Assembly: GCA_015039365.1 (NCBI GenBank)
Contig: WION01000494.1
Location: 1 to 39,370 of the forward strand
Source: Amanita rubescens
Lineage: Eukaryota > Basidiomycota > Agaricomycetes > Agaricales > Amanitaceae
Length of the DNA stretch: 39,370 nt
Direction: 5' to 3'
Shown in pieces: positions 1 to 10,718 of this stretch. The notes below the pieces were generated by a model. That model was not told the origin of the DNA. It saw nothing but the letters and a program-made list of their open reading frames with translations, and ran no database searches. Position 1 is the first letter of the stretch; every line of letters starts with the position of its first letter. A program made the position numbers and the translations under genes.

Positions 1-243
1 CACTGTAACCGTATCATCCGTTTGAGGGCCAATCGCCAATAGGACGCATCGCCATATACTTAATGGTTCCTGGCAACTTCCAGGGAGCAGCTCTCCCAGT
101 GGGCCTTACCTGTCGATACCCATGACAATATCTGTGTTCGTCGTCTGCCTTTTGACCTTGAACTCTGAAGCTCACACTCATCTAGTAATGTCAAACTACA
201 GCATGCCGTTCTCTTTTGCCTTGTATTTTATGGCGCCGTCCTG

Positions 244-1209
244 ATGATGCCTCAAGCGATCAAAGCCGTTACGTTGCTGGCCCTACGGGGCACGCCAGAA
301 GAAGACTTTCGCCACCGAAAGCCATTCATATTCCTCGTCTTAACGTCCATGATAACACTTGTCGCGTCCTATTGCCTGGGAGCTGTCATCGCGGTTTCGC
401 GATTCGACGGATCGGAGTTTAGTGTTCCCCAATCCGCATATTCCCTATACGAATTCACAAAGGAAGCATCGATCGAGCTGTTTTACGCGGGCTTACTTCT
501 CCTCCTGGCATACCGCGCATCTGCGCAAGCATCATACCAACGCAGACTCGGTTCGCTTTTCTTAGTCATCATGGTCTTCTGTTCGGTTTCGAATGCCGTC
601 ATTTCCGCTACAGCATCGGTGCCGAAGTTGCAAATGGCATCAAGCACTCTGTCCCAGATGTATTTTGCGCTATATTTCTTTACCACATTCTTCCTTCTTT
701 TTTGGTCCATCCAGCTTCGTCGGTGTGGGCAGAAAGCACCCCGCGAGGTATACCTTTTTGATACGAATGTAGGTGTTAATTATATGTATCATTCCCATGA
801 ACGCATCATTTTGACAGATGAAACACAGGTATTGAGTCGCATCATAACGTTGATATTGCCACCGCTCGTCATTCGAGCCATATTTGGTGTACTAATGTAT
901 GCCATCGTCCATCCCATCGCAGCAAGACTTTCCTGGGAAATCGTAACTCTTGTTTCTGTCACCGTCGAAGGAGGCACATTCTTTATTGCTATCATCGTTG
1001 CCTTGGGACTGGGATCAATAATGGAGCGCGGGAAGCAGGAAGAACAGGAAAGGATGCCAAGCAAAGGAAGGTATTCATGTTCACAGGCAGATGATGATCA
1101 AGCGTCAAAGCTTCAGACTTATTCTGATGACCTTGATGCATACCGACTGGTCACATACAATATCATTGATAGTAGATTCGGACAGCACTCTGTAATTCGA
1201 GTATTATAG
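244..1209 (+). CDS. Seven-helix membrane protein, unknown function (copy 1)
   Basis: I do not recognise a named family. The product is very hydrophobic, with about six to seven membrane spans, and is clearly paralogous to the next gene (1487-2503): shared blocks include an E-x-D-[FY]-x-x-[RH]-x-P-F stretch before helix 2, FD[ST]N before the intron, and a P-x-x-V-I-R-A-[IL]-F helix. The frame is open throughout, but comparison with copy 2 shows a hidden 60-nt intron at 769-828 (GTAGGT...CACAG, phase 0, the same position as the intron of copy 2). The preferred model is join(244..768,829..1209), 301 residues. The C-terminal tail is polar and acidic. The start is uncertain: an ATG at 188 opens a homologous N-terminal helix in another frame that stops at 242, so this copy may have lost its first helix by a frameshift. 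Confidence 0.6.
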   Translation: MMPQAIKAVTLLALRGTPEEDFRHRKPFIFLVLTSMITLVASYCLGAVIAVSRFDGSEFSVPQSAYSLYEFTKEASIELFYAGLLLLLAYRASAQASYQRRLGSLFLVIMVFCSVSNAVISATASVPKLQMASSTLSQMYFALYFFTTFFLLFWSIQLRRCGQKAPREVYLFDTNVGVNYMYHSHERIILTDETQVLSRIITLILPPLVIRAIFGVLMYAIVHPIAARLSWEIVTLVSVTVEGGTFFIAIIVALGLGSIMERGKQEEQERMPSKGRYSCSQADDDQASKLQTYSDDLDAYRLVTYNIIDSRFGQHSVIRVL

Positions 1210-1486
1210 CTGCGTACAATCGTTTTCGAGATTGAGCTCTTGAGCACTTAAGTAGCCATCAAACTTAAGAATACGTTCTCCATCAGATCTCCCGTAACTC
1301 ACAACGTGTTTGATGCCAGTTAAATAAGTAAACATGGTAACTGATACTCATCACTGTGTTTATGGTTAAATCGGGATTCATGATTTAAAAGCACCTTGTT
1401 CGCATTTGATCTCGCCTTGATAGTACATTCCCTGGGAGGCTACGTATCGTGCGCCCATCCAACGTACGACCACCCGACCCACTCCA

Positions 1487-2503
1487 ATGTCAATTCTACA
1501 CGTCCTCACGCTCCCAAGGAGTGTGAGCGCGAGCGCTATTGGTGGCATTCGGTCCCGCTTAATCGCCAGGCAGTTCAGCGACGTTGGGTCCACCGGACTT
1601 ATGCTTACGCCCCTCGAAAATGCTCTCTTCGGCTTCTGCATCCTTTTCGCCCTCCTCACTCTCGTCCAGCTAGGATGCGCGGTCCTTATGCTCGTTATCA
1701 GGCGGCGTCCAGAGAGCGACTATCGAGGGCGGATACCGTTCCTTGTGTCCATAATTCTCGGCCTTCTCTGGCTCCTGATATCGTTCGTCCTTGCTGCCAT
1801 CATCAATTCGCAAAATGCAATTATAACGATCCTCCTCCCGATTGGCGTGTACTATGCAGCCGCTTTCGCCGAATTAGCGTCACCTGTGTTTTGGTACGCT
1901 GGACTGGTCTTCCTCCTTTTCCAGCGTGACGACGTGGAAGCCTTTTCGGGTGTGCCAAAGGGAACGAATGCAACGGGAGTGATCACTCGAGTTGTTGCAA
2001 GCGTGCTCCTCTTCGTTATGCTCGTCGCCGCCATCATTTGCCAGGCTGTATCTTCGTATATAGTTGTTCCCGACAGCCCGCTAATCAAAGTGGTTAATGC
2101 ATTTTTTTATCTCTACCTTGCCGCATATGAAGTTCTCACAATCCTCATCGTCGCGTTATCGGCTTTCCTGTGGAATAAAAGAAATCCGCAAAGTTCGTCT
2201 CCAACTTTGAATCGTTTCGACTCAAATGTGAGTGCCCCGCTGTAATCAATTACGACGAGATTAAATTCTTCACCATAGGTGGTATACGCGATCTTGATGA
2301 TTATTTGTCCCTTCATGGTCATCCGGGCTCTATTCGAGCTTGCAATTGAGATTGCTGTAGCTCATCCATCCTACGTTGCTCGTATCAACATAATTGGAGT
2401 AAATCTTGCAACAGTACTCATCGAGGGCACTACGCAGTTCATTATATTCACTGCCGCGTTTTTCCTTGGATCCCCGCTTGGCCTCACGAGACGTCAGTAC
2501 TAA
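1487..2503 (+). CDS. Seven-helix membrane protein, unknown function (copy 2)
   Basis: Model join(1487..2227,2279..2503), 321 residues, one 51-nt intron (GTGAGT...CATAG, phase 0). Seven hydrophobic segments can be seen, the first starting near residue 44 and the last near the C-terminus, with short polar loops. This layout resembles the many orphan seven-helix proteins of Agaricomycetes, but no receptor motif or ligand can be claimed. The alternative start at 1601 (residue 39) would remove a Ser/Arg-rich leader and may be the real one, because the paralogous similarity begins there. It lies about 280 bp downstream of copy 1 in the same orientation, so the pair arose by tandem duplication. Confidence 0.65.
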
Positions 2504-3866
2504 TGCCTTACCTTTGTTGATTTTTGTAAGTTTTTCATCTATCACTGCGATGCTCTGGAGAATCTTACTGTAGTTATAGGTGCCATGTTCATGATATTAA
2601 ACGCTTTGCATTCGATTATCTTTTCAATAGTGAGCCTCGTTTCATGAGAATGGTAACATTTATTACGTCTCCACAATGTCACGCCTTGATTGGGCTAAAA
2701 GCATTTTAGTTCCTGTGTCCACGATTTAAACAGTTTGGGAGGTTTGATGGAAAGCTGTTGTAGGGTAATATTGGATGGGGTTTCGCAATTGAAGTCATTT
2801 TTTCCCTTTCGTCAACATTCGTGTCAAATGTATACTTGATCACTCGTCTTTATATTCTTTCAACGCATTCTTTGCATTACTCAAGTGAATCAACCAAACC
2901 CTTCCGGCTCACCATGTTTTGCTGTACGCCGCTTCGCGTTGTTAATGCGAACCAGGTGGTAAGTAAGATTACTCACCTGAAGGACGAAATACGTCCCAGA
3001 GCGTAACCTTGATGTTTTCGAAATTCGGAAGAATCAAGACTAGTATTAGCAATGCGCGAGCATCAAGTTCTTGTAACCACAAACCAAACTGGCAGCGTGA
3101 TGTTGAGGCGTTTGTCGACGGCATATAGCTCTTATCCCGAAAATATATGGCGGAGGAGTGGGCGTAGTCGCACCAGCCTCGCCATTTCAATAGTTCAAAT
3201 AGTTCACGTTACAGTCTTGCAGAGTAGGAAGAAAAAAGGCGAGGATGTCGATGTACGTTGCTGCCGTGCTACCGCGCACGTGAATTATCCGCGTCTGTAG
3301 AATACCGCTGGACAGCAACTGTTTGTCTCTGTCAGTGTTTGTCTACACTTGGGACTCTGCTCAGGAATTCGTCTAGAAGCGACGCCATTTCTCTCCCTCG
3401 AGCCTATGTGCGAACCCGACAAACAAAGTGATCCCTCGAGTTTCCGCGCCAGGACGCCGGCGAGGAGCTGCATCGGCTGTTGTAGGATCATCCAGCGGTC
3501 GTCAGTAACGGGATGGTCCTGAAAAGATCCGAGTACGGCAAACGGGATACATATTGATTACTGTGCCTTGCGTCCGAGCTAAAAAGGTGAGTTCTGTCCC
3601 AGGCCTCCATAGTCTTCGCACGTCCGCTTACTAGCACAACTACAGGCGAAGAACCTGCCGCCGGCGCGACTCAGCCTGAAAATGGAAGTACCATGAGCGG
3701 GATAGCATTGGCACTGATTATTCACGGGAAGGACCGCAGTGCATAATATTTGGATGTTGTGAAGACATGAACGGATTTTCATCGTGTATAGCAGGCGATC
3801 ACTTGTGCCACCCCAGCATAAAACAGTCGGTCCTTCTTGTTCCCAACTATCACCTCTACAGCCAAG
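2504..3866. other. Intergenic region, no supported gene
   Basis: Only short unsupported frames on both strands; nothing with recognisable motifs, splice structure or repeats. It separates the membrane-protein pair from the transporter cluster. Confidence 0.5.
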
Positions 3867-4790
3867 ATGACCGCCCCGGATCTTGATCAGGATCGCTCCA
3901 ACGCTCAACACAAGAAGGCAATGAAGTTGAAGCGACTCCCTTGCCCTGGAGCCAATTACTGATCGTATTCGTCGTTTAATCTGTCGAGCTGATAACCGCG
4001 ACGGTCATATATCCCTTCATCAATCAGTTCATCCGAGCGACAAATGTTGCGGGAGGCGATGAGAAGGAAACAGGGTACTTTGATGGAATCATGGTTCGTA
4101 CATGGTTTTTCTATTGTATATATTATGACCCACAGCAATACTTAAGGAATCTGTTTTCTTCTTTGCGGAAGCTATAACCGCTGTAGTATTTCGGGGTGCC
4201 TGACCGGCTTGGACGTCGGTCCGTTCTGATGTTTGGTCCTCTTGGACTATTAATAAGCATGCATCCACGCGGTTCTACACCGAGAAGTTATGGCATAGTC
4301 GATGTGCTCTTCCGGATGGTAGTCCTTTGAAAAACTGTCCGACGCTTTAGCCCACATGTTGACAGCTTTTGGGCGTTCCTTATACCACTGGAAGGATATC
4401 TTGCTCGGCGTGCCGGAGCTGTAGATTGGAAACTATGGACTGTTATCGTATTCCGTCTTGTTATTGATTGCATGAGATTTGGCGCTTACGGTAAGTTGGA
4501 TCGTATCCGGACACTTACTAATATTCACTCCTTGCCTTCTTTTCAGTTTCAATTCACGTTTCCATCACGGACAGTGCGCAAAGATAGTCTGTCCTTGATG
4601 CCGTGAATGGTTTAGGTCATGCTGTAGGACGTGTAACAAGGTCATTGATACACACACTGTCTCGTCATCCTTCTCACTGCGGCAGGCTGGCAAAAATGCA
4701 GTTTTTTACATCTTGATGGTAATCGTGGTTTGTGGGGTCCGATCATCTTTCATGCTGTTGCAGCTACAACGATTAAGACCCTTTATCCAT
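3867..4790 (+). pseudogene. Decayed DHA1-type MFS transporter (pseudogene 1)
   Basis: Degenerate copy of the transporter family that fills 5-22 kb. From about 3935 a shifted frame reads the family start (TPLPW then helix 1, ATVIYPFINQF, GDE-K-ETGYF), but an in-frame TAA falls inside helix 1 and the frame differs from that of the ATG at 3867. Around 4150-4270 only a scrambled motif-A region (exon 2) remains. The next recognisable piece, at about 4390-4490, corresponds to the ARR-AG--DWK-W segment near the end of exon 6, so roughly the middle half of the gene is deleted. The last exon (4545-4720: SITDSA..., VNGLGHAVG-VTRSL) carries further frameshifts. It lies just upstream of intact gene A in the same orientation. 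Confidence 0.8.
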
Positions 4791-4868
4791 CGGATATCCA
4801 TTTAACATTGTAGCATTTAGAAAATAGAACTTGAAAAAGATCTCCGGGTCTTGGAGTTGACAAGGCTA

Positions 4869-7095
4869 ACGAATAGACTCAACAAGCAGCTTAAACCTAG
4901 GGATGCGAACGGTTTGCTGCACGGACGGGCATTCAATTTGCGACTTGGGTGCCTAATCAGGGTAGTGACAGTTCCCGATATCGCGCTGGTTCTTCGAAGA
5001 ACTTACGTATTGAATCCTCAGGCCTCAAGGCCTCAGGCTCGCGTACGCGTGAATGTCGACTTCTCAGGCGATGAAAAACGACAACTTGAAGGATTGATTA
5101 CTGATAATTCACTTCCCTTTCCCCTCAACATGCCTAACATGATCACCTCTCAGCCGGATTCTGACCCAGAGGTCATCGATGGTCAACACGCGATCAAAAG
5201 ACAGGACCCTGGTAAACGAAAGAGGACACCATTGCCCTGGTTACAACTGTCCATAGTATATCTCATCCAATCTGCAGAGCCAGTGGCGGCAACTGTCATA
5301 TATCCTTTCATCAATCAATTTGTCCGAGAAACAGGTATAGTAGGAAGGGATGAAAAGAAGACAGGTTACTTTGCAGGAGCGATCGTGCGTTCCGAAATTT
5401 GTCATCTCAAAAACAAGATCTGATAAGTTTTTCTTAGGAATCCTCTTTTTTCTTTTCTGAAGCAGCGACCGTTATTTTCTGGGGCATGGCATCAGACCGA
5501 TTCGGGCGTCGCCCGATATTGATTCTTGGACCTCTTGGCCTGGCAGTAGCCATAATCGCCTTTGGCATGTCAACGCAATTCTGGCCTTTAGTAGTGTTCC
5601 GATGTCTTCAAGGTACATTCAATGGAAACATCGGTGTGGCTTGTTCCTTCCAGATAAGAGATAATTCTCACTGACTCAATTAGGCGTTTCCAAAACAGTA
5701 ATAGGCGAAGTGAGTGTGCGAATGTTGTACCTGTGATTCGTGCCTTAGACCCTTGTGACAACCAACTAGATAACTGATGAAACGAATATTGCGGATGCAT
5801 TCACCTTTCTGCCTCTAGTGTGGAGCACAGCTTCAATTCTGGGGTATGTATGCCATCATGTTCTGGGTAATCACAATGATCTGACCTCTCCCTGAGCCCG
5901 ATCCTTGGTGGGTTGTTATCTCGCCCGGCGGTCCAGTGGCCGGAAACCCTAGGAAAAATCACATACCTCAGAAATCATCCGTACTTCCTTCCATGTTTTG
6001 CAGCTGCCGTGGTCGCGTTTATCACATTTCTGTGTGCTATTGTTGGACTTGAAGAAGTACGTCCGTTCCACGCAGTTCCACTTGTTTCTTAATCATAGCA
6101 TATCGTAGACTTTGCCTGCAGCGATCTTGCGAAAGAGGCAAAGACAAAAAAAGATATATCAATATTCTGGATCTTCCTCGTCCACGAGTTTGATCGCAGA
6201 TGATGATATTCCTGATTATGGTTCTAATGGAACAACCTATCAACAAGTTGACGACTCGGACACTATGCCGAGCGCAACCTCGCTACGTGATATCTTGAGT
6301 CACGAGGTGTTAATCACCCTGGTCAATTACGGCTTCTTGGCGTTTTGTGACATGTGTAATCAAGTCCTTATACCATTAATGTGGTCGACATCTGTGGAAT
6401 ATGGTGGCCTTGGCTTCACCCCGCATATGATTGGTTTGACGCTAGGTGGATATTGCATCATTAACTCTTTCATCCAGTTCATGTTCCTCGGTCGGATTAT
6501 CAGGCACTTTGGGCCCAGGAGGGTGTACATCGTCTGCTTTTCAGCCTTTCTCATATCAAATTTGTGCTTTGTTGGCGAGGGATTTTTCGCTCGACAAACG
6601 GGAGGAGCCGATTGGAGAGTATGGGCTATTATTGTGGTTCAGCTCTGCACCGACACGCTGAAGTATGCAAGCGCTGGTGAGCTATATTGTTAGTAACTCA
6701 TCGGGACATGCAATAATTTCACGCTTTCAATTGAAAGGGTCTATATCAGTAATCGTGACAGGTGTTGCGCCGAGTAGAGCAGTGCTGGGCACCATAAACG
6801 GCATTGCTCAGGCTCTGGCATGTGTGCTGCGATCTTTAGCTCCTTCAGTTGCCTCGTCTCTGTTTGCGATTTCATTGCAACGTGGCTGGGCCGGGGGAAA
6901 TGCGGTTTATTATATTATGTTGGCTATAACGGCTTGCGGAGTTCGGTTTTCGTTTATGCTGCCAAAAACATTCGGCTTGCAGTGACGTAGCAATCATAGA
7001 TTCACGGTTACCCCATGTCACTTTAAGAATGGCATCGTAAACTACTCAAAAATATCACATATTGGTTCATGCCGGATGGGAAGCTTTGGGTAACA
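4869..7095. repeat. Left copy of segmental duplication (gene A plus 3' tail of gene C)
   Basis: The block starting at the ACGAATAGACTCA sequence here matches 14047-16330, including about 270 bp of upstream DNA, all seven exons and introns of gene A, the intergenic strip and the last bases of convergent gene C (CATGCCGGA-GGGAAGCTTTGGGTA). Differences are scattered substitutions and small indels. Confidence 0.85.
5139..6985 (+). CDS. DHA1-type MFS transporter A
   Basis: Model join(5139..5384,5438..5633,5684..5709,5770..5843,5897..6056,6109..6676,6738..6985), 505 residues. All introns are GT-AG, 50-61 nt, and no lesion is seen. Twelve-helix major facilitator of the drug:H+ antiporter-1 (DHA1) type, of the fungal branch related to yeast YCR023C and plant ZIF-like carriers. 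Motif A (GMASDRFGRRP) lies at residues 98-108 and the antiporter motif C (GPILGG) at 181-186, so proton-coupled export of a small molecule or metal-chelator across the plasma or vacuolar membrane is expected; the substrate is unknown. The large central loop (exon 6 start) is basic and Ser-rich. An in-frame ATG at 5130 would add three residues; 5139 was chosen because gene B starts at the equivalent codon. It is convergent with gene C, with 81 bp between the stops. Confidence 0.88.
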
Positions 7096-8843
7096 TCAGT
7101 GTAAACCGAATACCAAACGCTACGATTAACGTCATAATGTAATAAACAGCATTCCCTCCAGCCAACTGTTGTTCTAGAGATATTGAATACAGGGAAGAAG
7201 CGAAAGAAGGGCCGAGGGATCTCATCGTGGATGCAGTGGCCTGTCCCATGCCGTTCAAGGTCCCAAGCGATGATCGGCTTGGAGCGATTTCCGTTATGAT
7301 TATCTGTAATGAGCCTATGATATGTAAGGATAATGCGCCACCCCGTATGCCAACAAGTCAATTGACTTACCATAAGCGCCGGCTCGCATTGATTGTGCTG
7401 ATAATGACACGATCACCATGAACCACACTTTCCAGTCTGCTCCATTTGCACGGCGAGCGAAAAAGCTCGCCACAGGGAACGATAAGTAGGATATGAGCAA
7501 GCTCGAAAAGCAGGCGATATGCATTCGTCGGGGACTCAGCTTCCTAATAATTCTGCCAAGGAAGATGACCTGGAGAATAGCGCTAAATGCACCATATATC
7601 CCCATTGACATACCTATCGCATAAGGCGAGAATCCAAGGCCGCCGTGTTCGATTGATGTTGACCACATAAGGGGGGTAAGCATTTGAACGCTCATGTCGC
7701 AAAACCCGATAAAAGCGTAGTTCACAAGAACGACCCGAATGTCGGCTAGCTTTAGCAAGGATTGTGGGCTCTGTGGTTCGGAATAGTCTCGTGGTAATAG
7801 TTCTATCCTGTCGTCCGGTTCCTGAGATGGATCCTCCCGTTGTTGAGAAGAGTTTCGGTGGAACCATACTGTGGAACGCCGCGCGCCGTCGGGGATGAGC
7901 TAAGCTTGTCCCTACGCTTCCGCTTTTGTTTGGAAGGTAAAGTCTACGATAAGTACTCGTCAAAATCTTGCTTGCAGCGCAAAGTGAAATAAGATTACCT
8001 CTTTGAGCGCAATCAAAGCCATTAGAAATATCAATAAGGCCAGGATCGAAGATGCGAAGGAGGGAAGGAAATACGGATGACTTCTGAGGTATGAGATTCT
8101 TCCGAACGTGTCGGGCCATCGAGTGGCTGGCTGCGAGAGCAACCCGCCGATGAACGGCCTAATCCGGGCCAAAGTTAGGCTAGTAGGATGTTGAGGGACT
8201 TTAGATATACGCACCCGATAGTCACGGCCACGGTCCAGACTACAGGGGTGATCGCGAATGCATCCGCCATGTTTGTTGAATCAGTAATCTGTGTTGGGTG
8301 AACCCGAATCTTCCCTGATTCAACAAGCAAGATACAGACCTCACCGATAACAGTCTTTGAAACGCCTATAATCAATCTCAACAGGTCTTCAGAGTTAAAC
8401 CTGGACGAGAACAAACCAATGGTTCCATTGAATATCCCTTGCAAAATGCGAAACGCAAGTAACGTCCAGAACTGTGTCGACATTCCAAAACCCAGCATGG
8501 CAAGAGATAATCCTAGAGGTCCGAGTATCAGGAGGGGTCTTCGGCCAACTCTGTCAGACGCCATGCCCCATGGAACTACGGAGAATGCCTCCGCAAAGAA
8601 GAATGTAGATTGCTACCAAAGTCAGTTCTTGTTTGCAAAGATACCAGTTTGATCACGTACGATCATACCAACAAAGTAACCCGTCCGTCGTTCGTCTCCT
8701 TTTGTTATACCGGTCTCTTGGATGAATTGGATGATAAATGGATATATGACGGTAGCTGTTACGGGTTCTGCGAATTGGATAAGGTATATTATGGATAATT
8801 GTAGCCACGGCAAAGGCGTGCGGTCTTCCTTGTTGACTTCCAT
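7067..8843 (-). CDS. DHA1-type MFS transporter C (one doubtful loop)
   Basis: Minus-strand exons 8843-8661, 8612-8417, 8365-8340, 8288-8215, 8158-7999, 7943-7371, 7314-7067. Exons 2-5 and 7 have exactly the lengths of gene A (196, 26, 74, 160, 248 nt). Motif A is GMASDRVGRRP and motif C is GPFIGG; the helices are otherwise intact. Exon 6 as drawn (573 nt) does not keep frame: the cytoplasmic loop reads YGSTETLLNNG and then hits TAG, while the following helix frame begins upstream with PDDRIELLPRDY. Removing a 62-nt GT-AG segment (7808-7869) restores the frame and gives 465 residues. No paralogue has an intron there, so a real indel making a pseudogene is the alternative. A TATA box lies about 83 bp upstream. 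Confidence 0.75.
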
Positions 8844-8925
8844 CTCACGCAGTGGAAAGCCTGGAAAAGGAAGCAGTCAGTTGCTGGCGAGCAACTTTAG
8901 GAACCAGATGGGAAGTACTTTATCG

Positions 8926-8931
8926 TTTATA
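8926..8931 (-). promoter_or_regulatory. TATA box of MFS gene C
   Basis: Minus-strand TATAAA, 83 bp before the start codon of gene C, in otherwise mixed sequence. Position and match are typical of a fungal core promoter; no other element could be assigned. Confidence 0.4.
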
Positions 8932-10564
8932 TGTTCGGCGCAGAGTATTCCCGCTTGACGCCTTGAGCTTAGAGGCTTTCATATATGCTTTCGGATTAGG
9001 GTAACGAAAATTGATCGGATAGATGGTAGTTCTAAGCTAGCCGAGGTAGGAGGCGTTGCGTAGAATGTAGTCTATGCGTGAGACAGCGAAGTGGCTGTGT
9101 CAGGGTCTCCTTTCTCTTTCCCTGCCACGGTGCCACCTCGCCATTAGAGCTGCTCGGTTGCGGTACAGCAGCATCCGGATCTTTTCGCGCCCCACCCGCC
9201 ACTCCCTCTCTCAGGTCCGGACTAAGGAAGATAAGCCACTTGCGGATGTCTTCCTTCCTTCTTAGTCCGACGCGCTGTCGGAAGGTCGATAGGCTGACCT
9301 GCTCGGCGCCCACCCGCCCTCACAGCTCGCCTTGCCGACCCCCAGCGTTTCGGGCCGGGAGTCCCTCCCGGGGGCTTCGCCCATCCGTTTTGACTCAAGG
9401 GTTCACTCAACTTAAGTTCAGACAGACATCTGTACTGTCTCCTCTCATGAATACCCTCTTCCTCAAAAGCCATCTGAGTGTGAAACGCATAGACGGGATG
9501 CAAGTAATCGTCGGGGACAATGCGCGATGATTCAGCTGATGCCGCGAACGTAAAACGTCCGTTACGAGTGGATATGGCTGGAACTCAGTTCGATAGTGTA
9601 GCGGTTGCCTAAAATGATCCAGCCTTCCCGCGTCCAAGAGTTCATCTGAGCTGCGATATGCAAGTTCGGGTAAGAAATGCTTAGAAAAAAGGTTCCACGT
9701 CTATAACCATCGTCCGATTAGATTTGCTAGTTGACTGGAGTCTACACATCGCCAGAGCTTCGTGAAGAATGAATTCACATTGACTAGATCTGAGGAGGTG
9801 ATGGTAAAAATAACAGAGATCAACACTTTATAGCGCCCATACTTCGTCATGTAACGATCGTCGCGTTACTTCTCTTCCACTACTTGTTTCGCCAACCTGC
9901 ACCGACTGCTGGCTGTCGTTGTTCTTTCCGCCACGCTAGTCGATATACTCCGCTTAACATAAATGGTGTGTCCATTCGTCACTTGTTGGCTCGAAAGCAA
10001 CCTCGACTTCGACGACGATCAAGACGATTTCAAGGTGACAATGGAGAGCATACCCTGTTACATATGCCCTCGATCATGCGTCGATACATTTCAAGGCCAC
10101 TCCAGGCCCCGGCCGGGTTAATTGCACTCGCTACCCCAAAGAAAGTTGCGCCGTATCTGACGGCGGCGCGGCTACTAGTAACTGCGAGGTCATCGCTTCT
10201 GATGGCCACTTGCCACGAAGAACACGAACAGAGTTAGCTTGTGGGACTTGATCTTGAGTTGACGAAGGAATGGCTTTGTAGAATTAGTATTTTTTATGGT
10301 TAGCGTGATCGCCGAGTTTGTTTGGATGCGGTCAAGGTATGTTCAATTATTCGTTGCATTGAGAGGGGGGGGGGAGAGGTACTGACAGAACAACGACTGG
10401 CCTAGCTGCTTGCGGGATTCTTTATCAGTCATGCACCGGCGAGGAATGTTCCTTTCTTACAGCCTAATGTGTTGTTACGCCTCTGCCGAGCAGCCATTCT
10501 CGCCGGGCGTTCACCTCTTCGTCACAAGTTTAGAAGAGCCAATGTCTGGGTAATTGAAAGCCGA
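8932..10564. other. Gene-free region with a GC-rich block and hairpin
   Basis: About 9020-9530 is clearly richer in G+C than its surroundings and has overlapping open frames on both strands, none with recognisable motifs. A stem can form between GGACTAAGGAAG (9219-9230) and CTTCCTTCTTAGTCC (about 9254-9268). A minus-strand stretch near 10040-10230 reads like protein (SAINPAGAWSGLEMYRRMI) before a GTATGC that could be a donor site, but no complete gene can be built. A G-run lies near 10363. Possibly remains of an old transposon or lost gene. Confidence 0.4.
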
Positions 10565-10566
10565 TA

Positions 10567-10592
10567 CAGTAGATATCCTAATAATGCATATG
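10567..10592 (+). repeat. Left terminal inverted repeat
   Basis: 26 bp, starts CAGTAGATATCC and ends GCATATG; exact inverted match to 13386-13411. Preceded by TA at 10565-10566. Confidence 0.9.
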
Positions 10593-10705
10593 GTCGGGAA
10601 GTGAAAAATCTTATGCATTAAGACGAATATGCATTAGGGAGTTTGTGACATGCGTGACATGCGTGACTAAATAATGGATTGAGCGACGAGATAATAATCT
10701 TCTAT

Positions 10706-10718
10706 GCTCGTCTGCTTT
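10706..10718 (+). repeat. LINE target-site duplication, 3' side
   Basis: 13-bp GCTCGTCTGCTTT, identical to 12566-12578, immediately before the T-run (10716-10735, 20 T) that is the poly(A) tail of the minus-strand element. The last three bases overlap the T-run, so the exact end is ambiguous. Confidence 0.9.

Noticed and set aside
1396..1929. 177-codon open frame overlapping membrane-protein copy 2
   Set aside because: Composition is Arg/Cys/Pro-rich and motif-free, and it is out of frame with the paralogue-supported gene.
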